NCBI GenBank assembly: GCA_030066985.1
Contig: JASJAN010000031.1
Span: 1-64,000 of the forward strand
DNA from: Desulfobacterales bacterium
GTDB lineage: Bacteria; Desulfobacterota; Desulfobacteria; Desulfobacterales; JAHEIW01
DNA: 64,000 bases
Direction: 5' to 3'
Numbering within the stretch: the stretch's first letter is position 1; every line of letters begins with the position of its first letter. The translations under genes and the position numbers were made by a program. Of this stretch, positions 42,905 through 50,831 are shown piece by piece. The notes beneath the pieces are model-generated. The model ran no database searches and was not told where the DNA came from. It was given only the letters and a program-made list of their open reading frames with translations.

Positions 42905-43688
42905 TGTTCAAATAGAAGAATTGCGACAATTTGCAGTTGAATTTGTAGCAGCTGAACCGGATCGTCTGGGGGGCAATAATTTCTGGCAGGAACCGCTTTT
43001 GGTCAGCGCACCGATAGATGAGCGATTTGATATCCTGCCGCAGATTGCCTTTAATGAGCATTTGCACCCCCATGATTTGCTGCCAACTGCCAAATCATTG
43101 ATCGTTTTCTTTATTCCCTTTAAACGCGATCTGATCAAAGAAAACAAAAAGGGCGAACGCCCCTGCCGCAACTGGGGTTTAGCCTATGTTCAAACCAATA
43201 AGTTGATTGAGCGCTTGAGCCAGGCGCTATCGCAATTGCTGGTTGCCAGAGGGTTTCAATCAGGCCTGACGCCAGCCACCCACAACTTCGATGAAGATGT
43301 TTTAATGGCCCGCTGGTCGCACAAACACCTGGCCCATCTGGCAAACCTGGGCCGTTTTGGAACCCACTGCATGCTAATTACGCCGGTGGGCTGTACCGGG
43401 CGTTTGGGAAGCCTGGTGACCGAGGCTGAATTGGGAGATCATCCACTTATCAACACCCGGGAAGCCTGTCTTTTGAAAGCCGGTAAACGCTGCGGCAAAT
43501 GCATCGAGGCCTGTCCGGTCTCCGCAATAGAGGCGAATCATTTTGACCGGCACGCCTGTTGGAAGCGACTTAATGAGAATCGTGAGACTCTGGCCTATTT
43601 TTCGGATTTGCCGAAATCAACGCATGTGTGCGGCAAATGCGCTGCATTAATGCCGTGCAGCTTTTTAAATCCGGCTGCCAAGCTTTAA
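42897..43688 (+). CDS. Epoxyqueuosine-reductase-like Fe-S protein
   Basis: A 263-residue protein of the QueG-related group. ATG 42897 overlaps the stop of the selenoprotein gene (ATGAATGA), so it is translationally coupled. Motifs include GRFGTHCMLITPVGCTGRLGSLVT and the ferredoxin-like CGKCIEACPVSAIEA, with a second HVCGKCAALMPC. It lacks parts of the cobalamin site of full QueG and is shorter, so tRNA modification is unlikely. A redox partner role for the AhpD-like selenoprotein is inferred. Confidence 0.78.
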   Translation: MNDVQIEELRQFAVEFVAAEPDRLGGNNFWQEPLLVSAPIDERFDILPQIAFNEHLHPHDLLPTAKSLIVFFIPFKRDLIKENKKGERPCRNWGLAYVQTNKLIERLSQALSQLLVARGFQSGLTPATHNFDEDVLMARWSHKHLAHLANLGRFGTHCMLITPVGCTGRLGSLVTEAELGDHPLINTREACLLKAGKRCGKCIEACPVSAIEANHFDRHACWKRLNENRETLAYFSDLPKSTHVCGKCAALMPCSFLNPAAKL

Positions 43689-43835
43689 ATGAAAGCGCAT
43701 GCCCGCAGGGGGGACAGCACAGGAGAAAATCTCTCTCAGGTTGAAAAACAAGCGATAATACGCTATGAAAGGTCCAGCCAACAAACCCATTTTGGCTTAT
43801 TTGTAAACTCAAAACTCCAGGAGGAAAAGGGCTTC

Positions 43836-43943
43836 ATGGGCAAAGGAGATAAAAGAACGAAAAAGGGGAAAATTTTCAGTAAATCCTATGGCGTCAAAAG
43901 ACCGCGCAAAAAAAAGAAAAAATCTGAACAGAAAGAAAAATAA
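43836..43943 (+). CDS. 30S ribosomal protein Thx-like small basic protein
   Basis: A 35-residue very basic protein, MGKGDKRTKKGKIFSKSYG and a Lys/Arg tail. It matches the Thx/bTHX pattern (GKGDKxTKxGKIxxxSYG) of small ribosomal-subunit proteins. AGGAGG at 43819-43824 lies 11 nt before ATG 43836. The longer frame beginning at 43689 is not conserved-looking upstream and is probably not translated. Confidence 0.8.
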   Translation: MGKGDKRTKKGKIFSKSYGVKRPRKKKKKSEQKEK

Positions 43944-43957
43944 ATTCTAATCCAGTT

Positions 43958-44794
43958 TTAACCTTTCAAACAATAAGCCCAGGGGATGGCAGGGTGCCGC
44001 TTGAAGTTTAATTCTGTAGCAGGCAATTTCTCATGGGAGCCGACAATCAGCCAGCCTTTGGACGCAAGTGCTTGGACAACTCTGCCCAGCCCTTCTTCCT
44101 TAAGGGGCGCTTTATGGTAAGTTAGCAGATTGTTCCTTAAGAAAATGATATCAAAGCCTGACCCCGGTGGTGTTGCGAAAATATCCTGAATCCCCCAATC
44201 AATGTCCTCTCTGAGAAATGGCTTAACATCAAATCGATGACCGCTTTTGCGAATATCAAAATAGTGCTCGAGCAGTTCCGGTGGGATTTCTTTTAAGCTG
44301 CCTTTGGTGTACTCCCCTGCCCTGGCTTTGTGGATATAGGCGGGATGTTTGTCGGTCCCGGTGATGTTAAGAACAGGCAAATGCGTATGTGTCTGACTCA
44401 GGCGATGCCAGACAATTTTTAAACTGTAGACCTCTTCACCACGCGCACAACCTGCTGACCATACGTGCAATCTCTTAGACTGCCTTTTTAGAATTGCGGG
44501 TATAATATCTTCTTCCAGACCGATCCACAGTTGCTTATCCCGGAAAAAACGGCTGATGGATACCGTCATTCTTAGCTCGCAGTCCTGCCGGACCGTTTCG
44601 TCTTGGTTGATCAAATCAAGATAGGCCTTCATGCTGGAACAATTTAAATCCTGCATATGGCGTGAAACGCGCTTTTTAACACCTTTTCTGACCTTGCGGT
44701 ACCCAGACCATGAAAAGTCAAATCTATCAAGCAATTGTCTAAATTGATCATCGTGCATGGCGTTCAGTTTAAGATGGCTCTGGCGGTTATTCAA
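43958..44794 (-). CDS. cheR: CheR-type protein methyltransferase
   Basis: A 278-residue protein with the CheR layout: a helical N-domain (FRQLLDRFDFSWSGYRK), then the SAM-binding VWSAGCARGEEVYSL, ITGTDKHPAYIHKARAGEY and FLRNNLLTYHKAPL. It would methylate glutamates of chemoreceptors using SAM. No other chemotaxis gene is near. The start may be M13 (44758). The usual TxFFR motif appears as SRFFRDK. Confidence 0.88.
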   Translation of the reverse strand: MNNRQSHLKLNAMHDDQFRQLLDRFDFSWSGYRKVRKGVKKRVSRHMQDLNCSSMKAYLDLINQDETVRQDCELRMTVSISRFFRDKQLWIGLEEDIIPAILKRQSKRLHVWSAGCARGEEVYSLKIVWHRLSQTHTHLPVLNITGTDKHPAYIHKARAGEYTKGSLKEIPPELLEHYFDIRKSGHRFDVKPFLREDIDWGIQDIFATPPGSGFDIIFLRNNLLTYHKAPLKEEGLGRVVQALASKGWLIVGSHEKLPATELNFKRHPAIPWAYCLKG

Positions 44795-44988
44795 GAAAAA
44801 AGGAAATCGGTACTGGCGTGTTGGCGTAGCCTACTTCGCCGAATTAGATTCGACTACGAAGGCCAAGTTGGAGCGTTGGAGTGCTAGCAAAAATATGACC
44901 TTGCGGCGACATGCGAATAAAGATAATAGATTGGTCAATTCAATATCGATTCAATATTTGAGAAATGTTAGATGATGGTGGTGAAAAT

Positions 44989-45708
44989 ATGCAATTCGTT
45001 GGTGTGGATGGTTGCAAAAAAGGCTGGTTTGCGGTAGCACTCGGTTCGGACCGGGAATGGGCCATAGGGGTTTTTAAAACCATCGACGACCTTTGGAATA
45101 CGGTGAATTCAGCGTTGATGATGTTTATTGACATACCGATTGGCCTGCCGGATTCCAGCCGGCGTGTCTGTGACCAGGAAACAAGAAAGTTACTGGGGGA
45201 AAGAGGCGCAAGTGTTTTCCCGGTACCCTGCCGCAAAGCATTGCGGGCTAAGAACTATCGCCAGGCGTGTCGCTTAAACCAGGAGGTCTTGGGGGTGAAG
45301 CTTTCCATTCAGACTTGGAATATAACCGCCAAAATAAAAGAAATCGATAACTGGTTACAATGTCACCGGAAAGCACAACCACATGTACGCGAATCGCATC
45401 CTGAGCTGTGTTTCTGGGCGTTGGCGGGCAAGCGCATTATGGCCCACTCCAAAAAAACCGCGCAAGGTTTTGCAGAACGTTGCGCCATACTGCAAAAAAA
45501 CTACTCACAGGCCGGGGTAATTGTTGAGCAGGCCATGACTCAGTTTCGACGCCGAGACCTGGCCCGTGATGATATTTTGGATGCGCTTGTTCTGGCTGTT
45601 TCCGGGCGTATTTCAGCAGGCAAACCCAAAACCATACCGCTGAGCCCCTCGCTGGATAAAATGGGTCGTCCCATGGAAATTGTGTATCCACCGGCTCAGT
45701 TTATTTGA
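44989..45708 (+). CDS. DUF429-family predicted nuclease
   Basis: A 239-residue DUF429 protein. ATG 44989 gives the family start MQFVGVDGCKKGWFAV, followed by FIDIPIGLPD, RASVFPVP-type GASVFPVPCRKA, RESHPELCFWALAG and a C-terminal RDDILDALVLAVSG. Acidic residues Asp in VDGC, DIPIG and DDILDA fit an RNase H-like nuclease fold. No activity is known. The upstream ATG 44965 adds eight non-family residues. Confidence 0.8.
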   Translation: MQFVGVDGCKKGWFAVALGSDREWAIGVFKTIDDLWNTVNSALMMFIDIPIGLPDSSRRVCDQETRKLLGERGASVFPVPCRKALRAKNYRQACRLNQEVLGVKLSIQTWNITAKIKEIDNWLQCHRKAQPHVRESHPELCFWALAGKRIMAHSKKTAQGFAERCAILQKNYSQAGVIVEQAMTQFRRRDLARDDILDALVLAVSGRISAGKPKTIPLSPSLDKMGRPMEIVYPPAQFI

Positions 45709-45759
45709 ATGCCGCAAATAAAATTTATCATCAGTCCCAATCGAATTTGGAGGCCATCG

Positions 45760-46182
45760 ATGGATCAAAAGGTAAAAGATGCGATTTACAATGCAGTGCA
45801 ACATGAACCCTTTGCAAAAGCAATGAAGATTCGTCTGGTGGATTTGGAGTTGGGGTTTTCAGTCGTAGAGATGATTTATGACCCAGAGCATATGAATAAC
45901 ATTTATGAGCGCGCCCATGGTGGTGCTGTTTTTGCGCTAATCGACGAGGCCTTTGAAACTGCAGGCCAAACCGACGGCACCATTGCAGTGGCCTTAAATG
46001 TGAATGTCACCTACGTTTCCAGCCCGGAACCGGGCACAAAACTGCGTGCAGAAGCCAAAAAGGTCAGTCAGACCAAGAAAACCGCCGGTTACGACATTCG
46101 CGTCAGCGACGCAAAAGGCAATCTGGTTGCCACTTGTTCCGCCCTCGCCTACCGCACCGGCAAACCCATTCCTTTTTTGTAA
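45760..46182 (+). CDS. PaaI-family hotdog thioesterase
   Basis: A 140-residue hotdog protein. GGAGG (45749-45753) 6 nt before ATG 45760 fixes the start. The frame extends back to 45709 without a site. It has NIYERAHGGAVFALIDEAFETA, the PaaI catalytic helix with HGG and Asp, then NVNVTYVSSP. It should hydrolyse aryl- or acyl-CoA esters. It is different from the other thioesterase at 26420. Confidence 0.88.
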   Translation: MDQKVKDAIYNAVQHEPFAKAMKIRLVDLELGFSVVEMIYDPEHMNNIYERAHGGAVFALIDEAFETAGQTDGTIAVALNVNVTYVSSPEPGTKLRAEAKKVSQTKKTAGYDIRVSDAKGNLVATCSALAYRTGKPIPFL

Positions 46183-46213
46183 CAAAAATAGTCCATTCAC
46201 AAACTATAACCAT

Positions 46214-47584
46214 TTAGGTATTCACAAATTTTTGCATGTGATTTAGCAATCGATCCACAAATTGCTTTTGGGTCCGATTAAAGTCGGGTGCTTGGCTTTC
46301 ATTGGCAGTTTTAAACCAATGAATGAAATGTTTGATATTGTCTTGGGTGTGTTTTGATTCCATATGAAAATGGGTTCGAATTTCATAAAACAGGCAGCTC
46401 AACTCTTTTTGAAAAGACAGGCAAGTGAAGCGCTTGCCGGTTCGTCTGCTCTTTAAAAATTGATCGATCCCAAAATGTCTCAAGGTAGCGGCGATACCTG
46501 TATGACCATGCCGCAGAGTGACTAAAAACCTTGAGCTATCTGGCTGTTGGCGATTTCTGTAAGATTGGGTATTAAGGGATGGAAAAATCCATGTTCTCAT
46601 CTTCAGCATCTGTTCGATCAACGATTTTTCCCGTTTCCCCAACAAATCGTTATTGCGTGCAAACCTTTTAATCCAGATAAGAAAATGATCAAATGCCAAA
46701 CTGTTTTCCATATTGACAGGCGGGCATCTGAGTGTTTTCCAAAAAAGAGCTGCGTATCCATAAAACAGCAGCTTTGATATTTGATTCGCCGGGTAACATT
46801 TTTCAGCGAATTTAAAAGAAAAATTTGCCATAAATTCAACGGTAATACGACTAAACAGTTTCGAACAACATTCACACTTTTCGCTGTTAAGTATTTTCAG
46901 ATACACCGGCAAGTATCGGCAATGCTCTTCTTCCAAAAAACGATATGCGCGCGGCAAAATAATCCATGGCGTCGCGATGTCATCCAACATTTCAAAAAGT
47001 TGTTGCGGGAAAATGCCTTCTTTTAAGCTGCCGAAAATGCTTCCTGGCGACGCTGCCGAGGATAGTGAAAAGCCGTCACTGATTTGATCGGCTTTTAATT
47101 TGATCCCTTCACGGACTACCTCAACTTCGCGGTCGATCAGCGGTTGAAAATGTATAATGGATTCATCAGCAGGACCCATTAAATTCCAGGCTGACGGTGC
47201 TATCTGAAAAAGGACCTTTGAAATCGTCCGATCAAATCCGATACGATCGAGACCTGGCAGAATGCGTTGTGCCAGCAATTTAGCCAACCCCGTAGGAAAC
47301 TTTTTTAACGAGAGGTGTTTGTATACCTTCAGGCATCTGCGCCGAGCGCTATTTTCAAAGGCGCGTAGATGACTCTCTAAATCTATACCCTCATCAGCAT
47401 GAGGAAGATGATGGTGTTGATTTAATTTTCGCTTTTTTTCAGAGAGTTGGTGAACGCTGGACAGGGCAATGTGAGAAGATCTTAACCGATGATGTTGTCG
47501 GAGGGCAATGTGAGAAGATCTTAACCGATGATGTTGTCGGTAGGAGTTAAAATCGATCAGTTTGCAGGTACTTGAGGGGATCAT
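46214..47584 (-). CDS. Hypothetical protein with internal 13-residue repeat
   Basis: A 456-residue ORF starting MIPSSTCKLIDF at 47584. A 39-bp perfect tandem repeat encodes RQHHRLRSSHIAL twice near the N-terminus. The rest is helical with a CECCSKL cluster and basic C-terminal half. I recognise no family. The upstream in-frame codons to 47614 lack a ribosome binding site. The length and intact frame support a real gene; base use is somewhat AT-rich. Confidence 0.55.
   Translation of the reverse strand: MIPSSTCKLIDFNSYRQHHRLRSSHIALRQHHRLRSSHIALSSVHQLSEKKRKLNQHHHLPHADEGIDLESHLRAFENSARRRCLKVYKHLSLKKFPTGLAKLLAQRILPGLDRIGFDRTISKVLFQIAPSAWNLMGPADESIIHFQPLIDREVEVVREGIKLKADQISDGFSLSSAASPGSIFGSLKEGIFPQQLFEMLDDIATPWIILPRAYRFLEEEHCRYLPVYLKILNSEKCECCSKLFSRITVEFMANFSFKFAEKCYPANQISKLLFYGYAALFWKTLRCPPVNMENSLAFDHFLIWIKRFARNNDLLGKREKSLIEQMLKMRTWIFPSLNTQSYRNRQQPDSSRFLVTLRHGHTGIAATLRHFGIDQFLKSRRTGKRFTCLSFQKELSCLFYEIRTHFHMESKHTQDNIKHFIHWFKTANESQAPDFNRTQKQFVDRLLNHMQKFVNT
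47463..47540. repeat. Perfect tandem repeat, 2 x 39 bp
   Basis: Two identical 39-bp units (47463-47501 and 47502-47540), starting AGGGCAATGTGAGAAG. They lie in the coding region of the minus-strand hypothetical gene and keep its frame (13 codons each). The perfect identity points to a recent duplication. Confidence 0.9.
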
Positions 47585-47765
47585 TGCGTAAACCATAATC
47601 TGAATTAAAAGCAATGCTAAGAAATGTCATCAATGAGCCTGCATCGGATTGTCCATCCTTTGATGTGTCATTTTCACTAAGGTTTACTTGAGCGATCCTT
47701 ATGAAGATCAGACAGATAACGATCACAAATCCGATTCGTGCAACTGTTGTCATGATATACCACAT
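47547..47765 (-). CDS. Possible small membrane protein
   Basis: A 72-residue ORF with an N-terminal hydrophobic segment (VARIGFVIVICLIFI) and a polar tail. It overlaps the start of the hypothetical gene in another frame by about 40 bp. No ribosome binding site is seen. It could be a leader of that gene or a chance frame. Low confidence. Confidence 0.3.
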   Translation of the reverse strand: MWYIMTTVARIGFVIVICLIFIRIAQVNLSENDTSKDGQSDAGSLMTFLSIAFNSDYGLRNDPLKYLQTDRF

Positions 47766-47782
47766 TGTGACAGATTAAAAAA

Positions 47783-47796
47783 TTGATTTAAGTCAA
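47783..47796. promoter_or_regulatory. CRP/FNR-type palindrome upstream of hcp
   Basis: TTGATTTAAGTCAA is a near-palindrome (12 of 14) of the type TTGAnnnnnnTCAA bound by CRP/FNR-family regulators. It lies 189 bp upstream of hcp, which in many anaerobes is controlled by the FNR-family nitrosative-stress regulator HcpR. Confidence 0.4.
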
Positions 47797-47984
47797 ATAC
47801 GACCGTTGTGATTTTGGCTATTTAATCGGATCCGAATTTATGTGAGTGCATTTAATTCGGTTCAAGCAGATAACATTTGGATTGATTTTGACCAGATTAT
47901 GCTTAAAATGAATGTCTTGTAGCCAACCACTCAAAAAATAGTTCCATAAATTATTATTCATCAAATTTAATACGGAGGATTCCT

Positions 47985-49613
47985 ATGTTTTGTTATCAAT
48001 GTGAGCAAACTGCGAAAGGTGAAGGATGTACCAAAATCGGTGTGTGTGGCAAGCAGCCCGATGTTGCCGCCCTGCAGGATCTGTTAAACTATGTTGTCAA
48101 AGGGTTGTCTCAGGTGGCGGTCGAAGGACGCAAAGTCGGTGTTAACGATCAGGCGACCAATCGATTTACCAGCAAGGCCATTTTCTCGACTTTAACCAAC
48201 GTCGATTTTGATCCCGAACGTTTTGTTAGCCTGATCAATGAAGCGGTGGCAAAGCGTGATGCCTTGAAAGAAAAGGTTCAGGCCGCGGGCGGACATACTG
48301 ATTTTGGCGAAGGCCCCACGACCTTTGAGCTCGGTTCCGTTACTGAAGCGTTGGTGGCTCAGGGAGAAAAAGTGGGCATTCACTCGGATCCGGATGCCAA
48401 CACTGATATTATCTCCTTGCGTGAATTGTTGATCTACGGCATCCGCGGAATGGCTGCCTATGCTGACCATGCCGCCATCTTGGGTCAGGAAGACGACTGT
48501 GTGTATGCCTTTATGCAGGAAGGAATGGCGGCGACCCTTAATAAGGATCTGAGCGTCGATGATTACATCGCACTGGTATTAAAATGTGGCGAAGTCAATT
48601 TGAGAACCATGGAGCTGCTGGATGCCGCCAACACAGGCACATACGGCCATCCGGTGCCCACGGCGGTGCCCCTGGGCGCCAAAGCCGGTAAAGCGATTCT
48701 GGTGTCTGGCCATGACCTTAAGGACCTGGAGGAGATTTTAAAACAAACCGAGGGCAAAGGCATTAATATTTACACCCACGGAGAGATGCTGCCCTGTCAC
48801 GGATATCCAGAGCTTAAGAAACATGCTCATTTTTACGGCCATTACGGTAGCGCCTGGCAAAACCAGGCCAAAGAATTCGATGCCTTTCCCGGTGCGATCT
48901 TAATGACAACCAATTGCATCCAGAAACCCAGGGATTCATACAAGGACCACATTTTCACCACTGGGCTGGTGGGCTGGCCGGGCGTGCAGCACATTGCCGG
49001 CCCGGACTTCACCCCGGTTATCGAAAAGGCCCTTGAAATGCCCGGGTTCAGCGAGGATCAAAACGGCAAACAGGTTATGGTCGGGTTTGCCCGCAATGCG
49101 GTCATGGGTGTGGCCGACAAGGTCATCGAAGCAGTTAAAAGCAAGGCCATCCGTCATTTTTTCCTGGTGGGGGGCTGCGATGGCGCCAAACCCGGTCGGG
49201 ATTATTACACCCAATTTGTCGAGCAAATTCCAGATGACTGCGTGGTCCTGACCCTGGCCTGCGGCAAGTTTCGGTTCTTTGACAAAGATTTGGGGGATAT
49301 TGGCGGTATTCCGCGACTGCTTGATGTCGGGCAGTGCAACGATGCCTATTCGGCCATCAAGATCGCCACAGCGCTGGCCGATGCCTTCGAATGTGAAGTC
49401 AATGACCTGCCCCTGTCGATGGTTCTTTCCTGGTATGAGCAGAAAGCCTGCGTTATTTTGCTGACCCTGCTCTATCTAGGGATCAAAGATATCCGTCTGG
49501 GGCCCAGCCTGCCTGCGTTTATTTCGCCCAATGTCTTAAATGTGTTGGTGGACAAGTTCAACATCATGCCCGTTAAAACAGCGCAGGAAGACCTGCAGGC
49601 CATCCTGGGATAA
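47985..49613 (+). CDS. hcp: Hydroxylamine reductase / hybrid-cluster protein, class I
   Basis: A 542-residue hybrid-cluster protein. The N-terminal CX2CX8CX5C motif (Cys3, Cys6, Cys15, Cys21) is the class I pattern typical of sulfate reducers. Conserved blocks GHDLKDLEEIL, YTHGEMLPCHGYP, TTNCIQKP, VGGCDGAKPGRDYYT and LACGKFRFF supply the hybrid-cluster ligands. It reduces hydroxylamine or nitric oxide and takes part in nitrosative stress defence in the cytoplasm. GGAGG before the ATG. No hcr partner is adjacent. Confidence 0.97.
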   Translation: MFCYQCEQTAKGEGCTKIGVCGKQPDVAALQDLLNYVVKGLSQVAVEGRKVGVNDQATNRFTSKAIFSTLTNVDFDPERFVSLINEAVAKRDALKEKVQAAGGHTDFGEGPTTFELGSVTEALVAQGEKVGIHSDPDANTDIISLRELLIYGIRGMAAYADHAAILGQEDDCVYAFMQEGMAATLNKDLSVDDYIALVLKCGEVNLRTMELLDAANTGTYGHPVPTAVPLGAKAGKAILVSGHDLKDLEEILKQTEGKGINIYTHGEMLPCHGYPELKKHAHFYGHYGSAWQNQAKEFDAFPGAILMTTNCIQKPRDSYKDHIFTTGLVGWPGVQHIAGPDFTPVIEKALEMPGFSEDQNGKQVMVGFARNAVMGVADKVIEAVKSKAIRHFFLVGGCDGAKPGRDYYTQFVEQIPDDCVVLTLACGKFRFFDKDLGDIGGIPRLLDVGQCNDAYSAIKIATALADAFECEVNDLPLSMVLSWYEQKACVILLTLLYLGIKDIRLGPSLPAFISPNVLNVLVDKFNIMPVKTAQEDLQAILG

Positions 49614-49626
49614 TCTGAAATTTTAA

Positions 49627-49660
49627 AGTGATCAGCCATCCTCATTGATGGCTGATCACT
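49627..49660. terminator. Terminator-like hairpin after hcp
   Basis: A perfect 14-bp inverted repeat, AGTGATCAGCCATC (49627-49640) and GATGGCTGATCACT (49647-49660), with a 6-nt loop, 13 bp after the hcp stop. No T-run follows on the plus strand, though TTTAAAA follows on the minus strand. Confidence 0.65.
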
Positions 49661-49718
49661 TAGCCTCTCCGCTTACTGCGCATCAACGGATAGACTGTTT
49701 GGGCGCAGCCCCTGTCTT

Positions 49719-49753
49719 GCCCCTAAGCGTCTATTGTTTATCCTAAATTTAGT
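49719..49753. repeat. 35-bp repeat, copy 1
   Basis: This 35-bp stretch, ending TGTTTATCCTAAATTTAGT, matches 61677-61711 at about 29 of 35 positions by eye. It includes the 10-bp palindrome CTAAATTTAG. Both copies are intergenic. It may be a regulatory site or the end of a mobile element. Confidence 0.5.
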
Positions 49754-49860
49754 ATACAATCCTTAATTTCTGTAGTATTCAGTTCGAACCACAATTCATA
49801 TTGAGCTAAATTTTAAATTGCGCATCATTTGCCACGTCAATTCACAGAAAGGGTTTAGAC

Positions 49861-50190
49861 ATGAAAAAGTTTACAATTCTGGTCATTTTTGCCATTTTTC
49901 TCATGTTTTCATATCTGAGCATAGCGACTTCGACTGCCATTGCCGGCGATAATACCTGTGTTCTCAAAGCAGCAGTGGATGTGATCGTTGAGGTATGGGA
50001 TGTAGATGATCAGGGCAATAAAGGACCTCGCAAATGGAAAGGATCCATTAAGCAAGGTGAGAAAAAACGCATCGAAAGTCATTATGGCCAAATTCGCTAT
50101 GCTTACACCACAAATATGACTGAGAACGAGCCGCTTTCAGGCGATGTTGGGCGCCCGTGTTTCAACGGAAAAATCATTGGTGTGCCTTAA
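49861..50190 (+). CDS. Small secreted protein, paralogue 1
   Basis: A 109-residue protein with a signal peptide (MKKFTILVIFAIFLMF, cleavage near STAIAG). The mature part has two cysteines (DNTCVLKA and RPCFNGKII) that could form a disulfide and a GQIRYAY strand. The next gene encodes a related protein with Cys in matching places. AAAGGG upstream. No family recognised. Confidence 0.68.
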   Translation: MKKFTILVIFAIFLMFSYLSIATSTAIAGDNTCVLKAAVDVIVEVWDVDDQGNKGPRKWKGSIKQGEKKRIESHYGQIRYAYTTNMTENEPLSGDVGRPCFNGKIIGVP

Positions 50191-50220
50191 AAATTGGTTT
50201 AAGGATAGGGAGATCAGAAA

Positions 50221-50553
50221 ATGAAGGCTAAGAAGTCGTATATCCTATTCATATCCACGGTTTTTGTAATTGGTTTTATGGTAGCGATTGAAACATCTGC
50301 AGGTAATTTTACCTGCAAGATCAGGGCTGGCAGGCAGGATACCTATGTGGTTGTCACCGATTATGATCGGGATGGAAATCCGATGCGCCAGCGCGGAGAA
50401 AGGTTTAAGGGCGTTGTTAAAAAGCATCAGACACAGACGATTAACAGCCTGTATGGCAAAATTCGCTATAGTTACAGACTTTATAATCAATCACGATCCA
50501 GCGGTCGCAATTATGATAATTGCGAAGGCGGTAAAATTATTCAATTGCCATAA
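50221..50553 (+). CDS. Small secreted protein, paralogue 2
   Basis: A 110-residue protein that follows the previous one by 30 bp and aligns with it: signal peptide to SAG, FTCKIRAG, GKIRYSY and NCEGGKII. Two conserved cysteines in the same places suggest the same disulfide. The mature part is basic. GGGAG lies 9-10 nt before the ATG. Tandem duplication of a periplasmic or secreted protein of unknown role. Confidence 0.68.
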   Translation: MKAKKSYILFISTVFVIGFMVAIETSAGNFTCKIRAGRQDTYVVVTDYDRDGNPMRQRGERFKGVVKKHQTQTINSLYGKIRYSYRLYNQSRSSGRNYDNCEGGKIIQLP

Positions 50554-50585
50554 TATTTTATCACCAGTGATTCCACCGCAATATG

Positions 50586-50646
50586 AATAGAGGGGTCAGA
50601 GCTTGAAATGATCTTTATTAACAATTCAAGCTCTGACCCCTCTATT
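50586..50646. terminator. 22-bp perfect palindrome after secreted-protein genes
   Basis: AATAGAGGGGTCAGAGCTTG plus AA (50586-50607) is matched perfectly by its reverse complement at 50625-50646, with a 17-nt loop and T-rich sequence after it. It would make a very strong terminator. The GGGGTCAGAGC core is also of a type I recall as a dispersed repeat in related bacteria. Confidence 0.75.
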
Positions 50647-50831
50647 TATTTTGAGACTTTACAAACAAATCCGTATCATTATAATCTAGCAACAAAAAAT
50701 GAGGGTTACCATCAAAAAAATAGCAGTGAAACTGCCGCTAGCAATAGGAATTGACCACTGCCAATTCAGATTCTGCAGCGGGATCTTTATACAAACCGCT
50801 TTTTACTTGATTGATATCACCTGAGGGTTAC

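Noticed and set aside
44815-44905. Imperfect palindrome (CTTCG and CGAAG-type arms) between cheR and the DUF429 gene
   Set aside because: Arms are short and broken and I found no second copy in the window, so I do not call a repeat.
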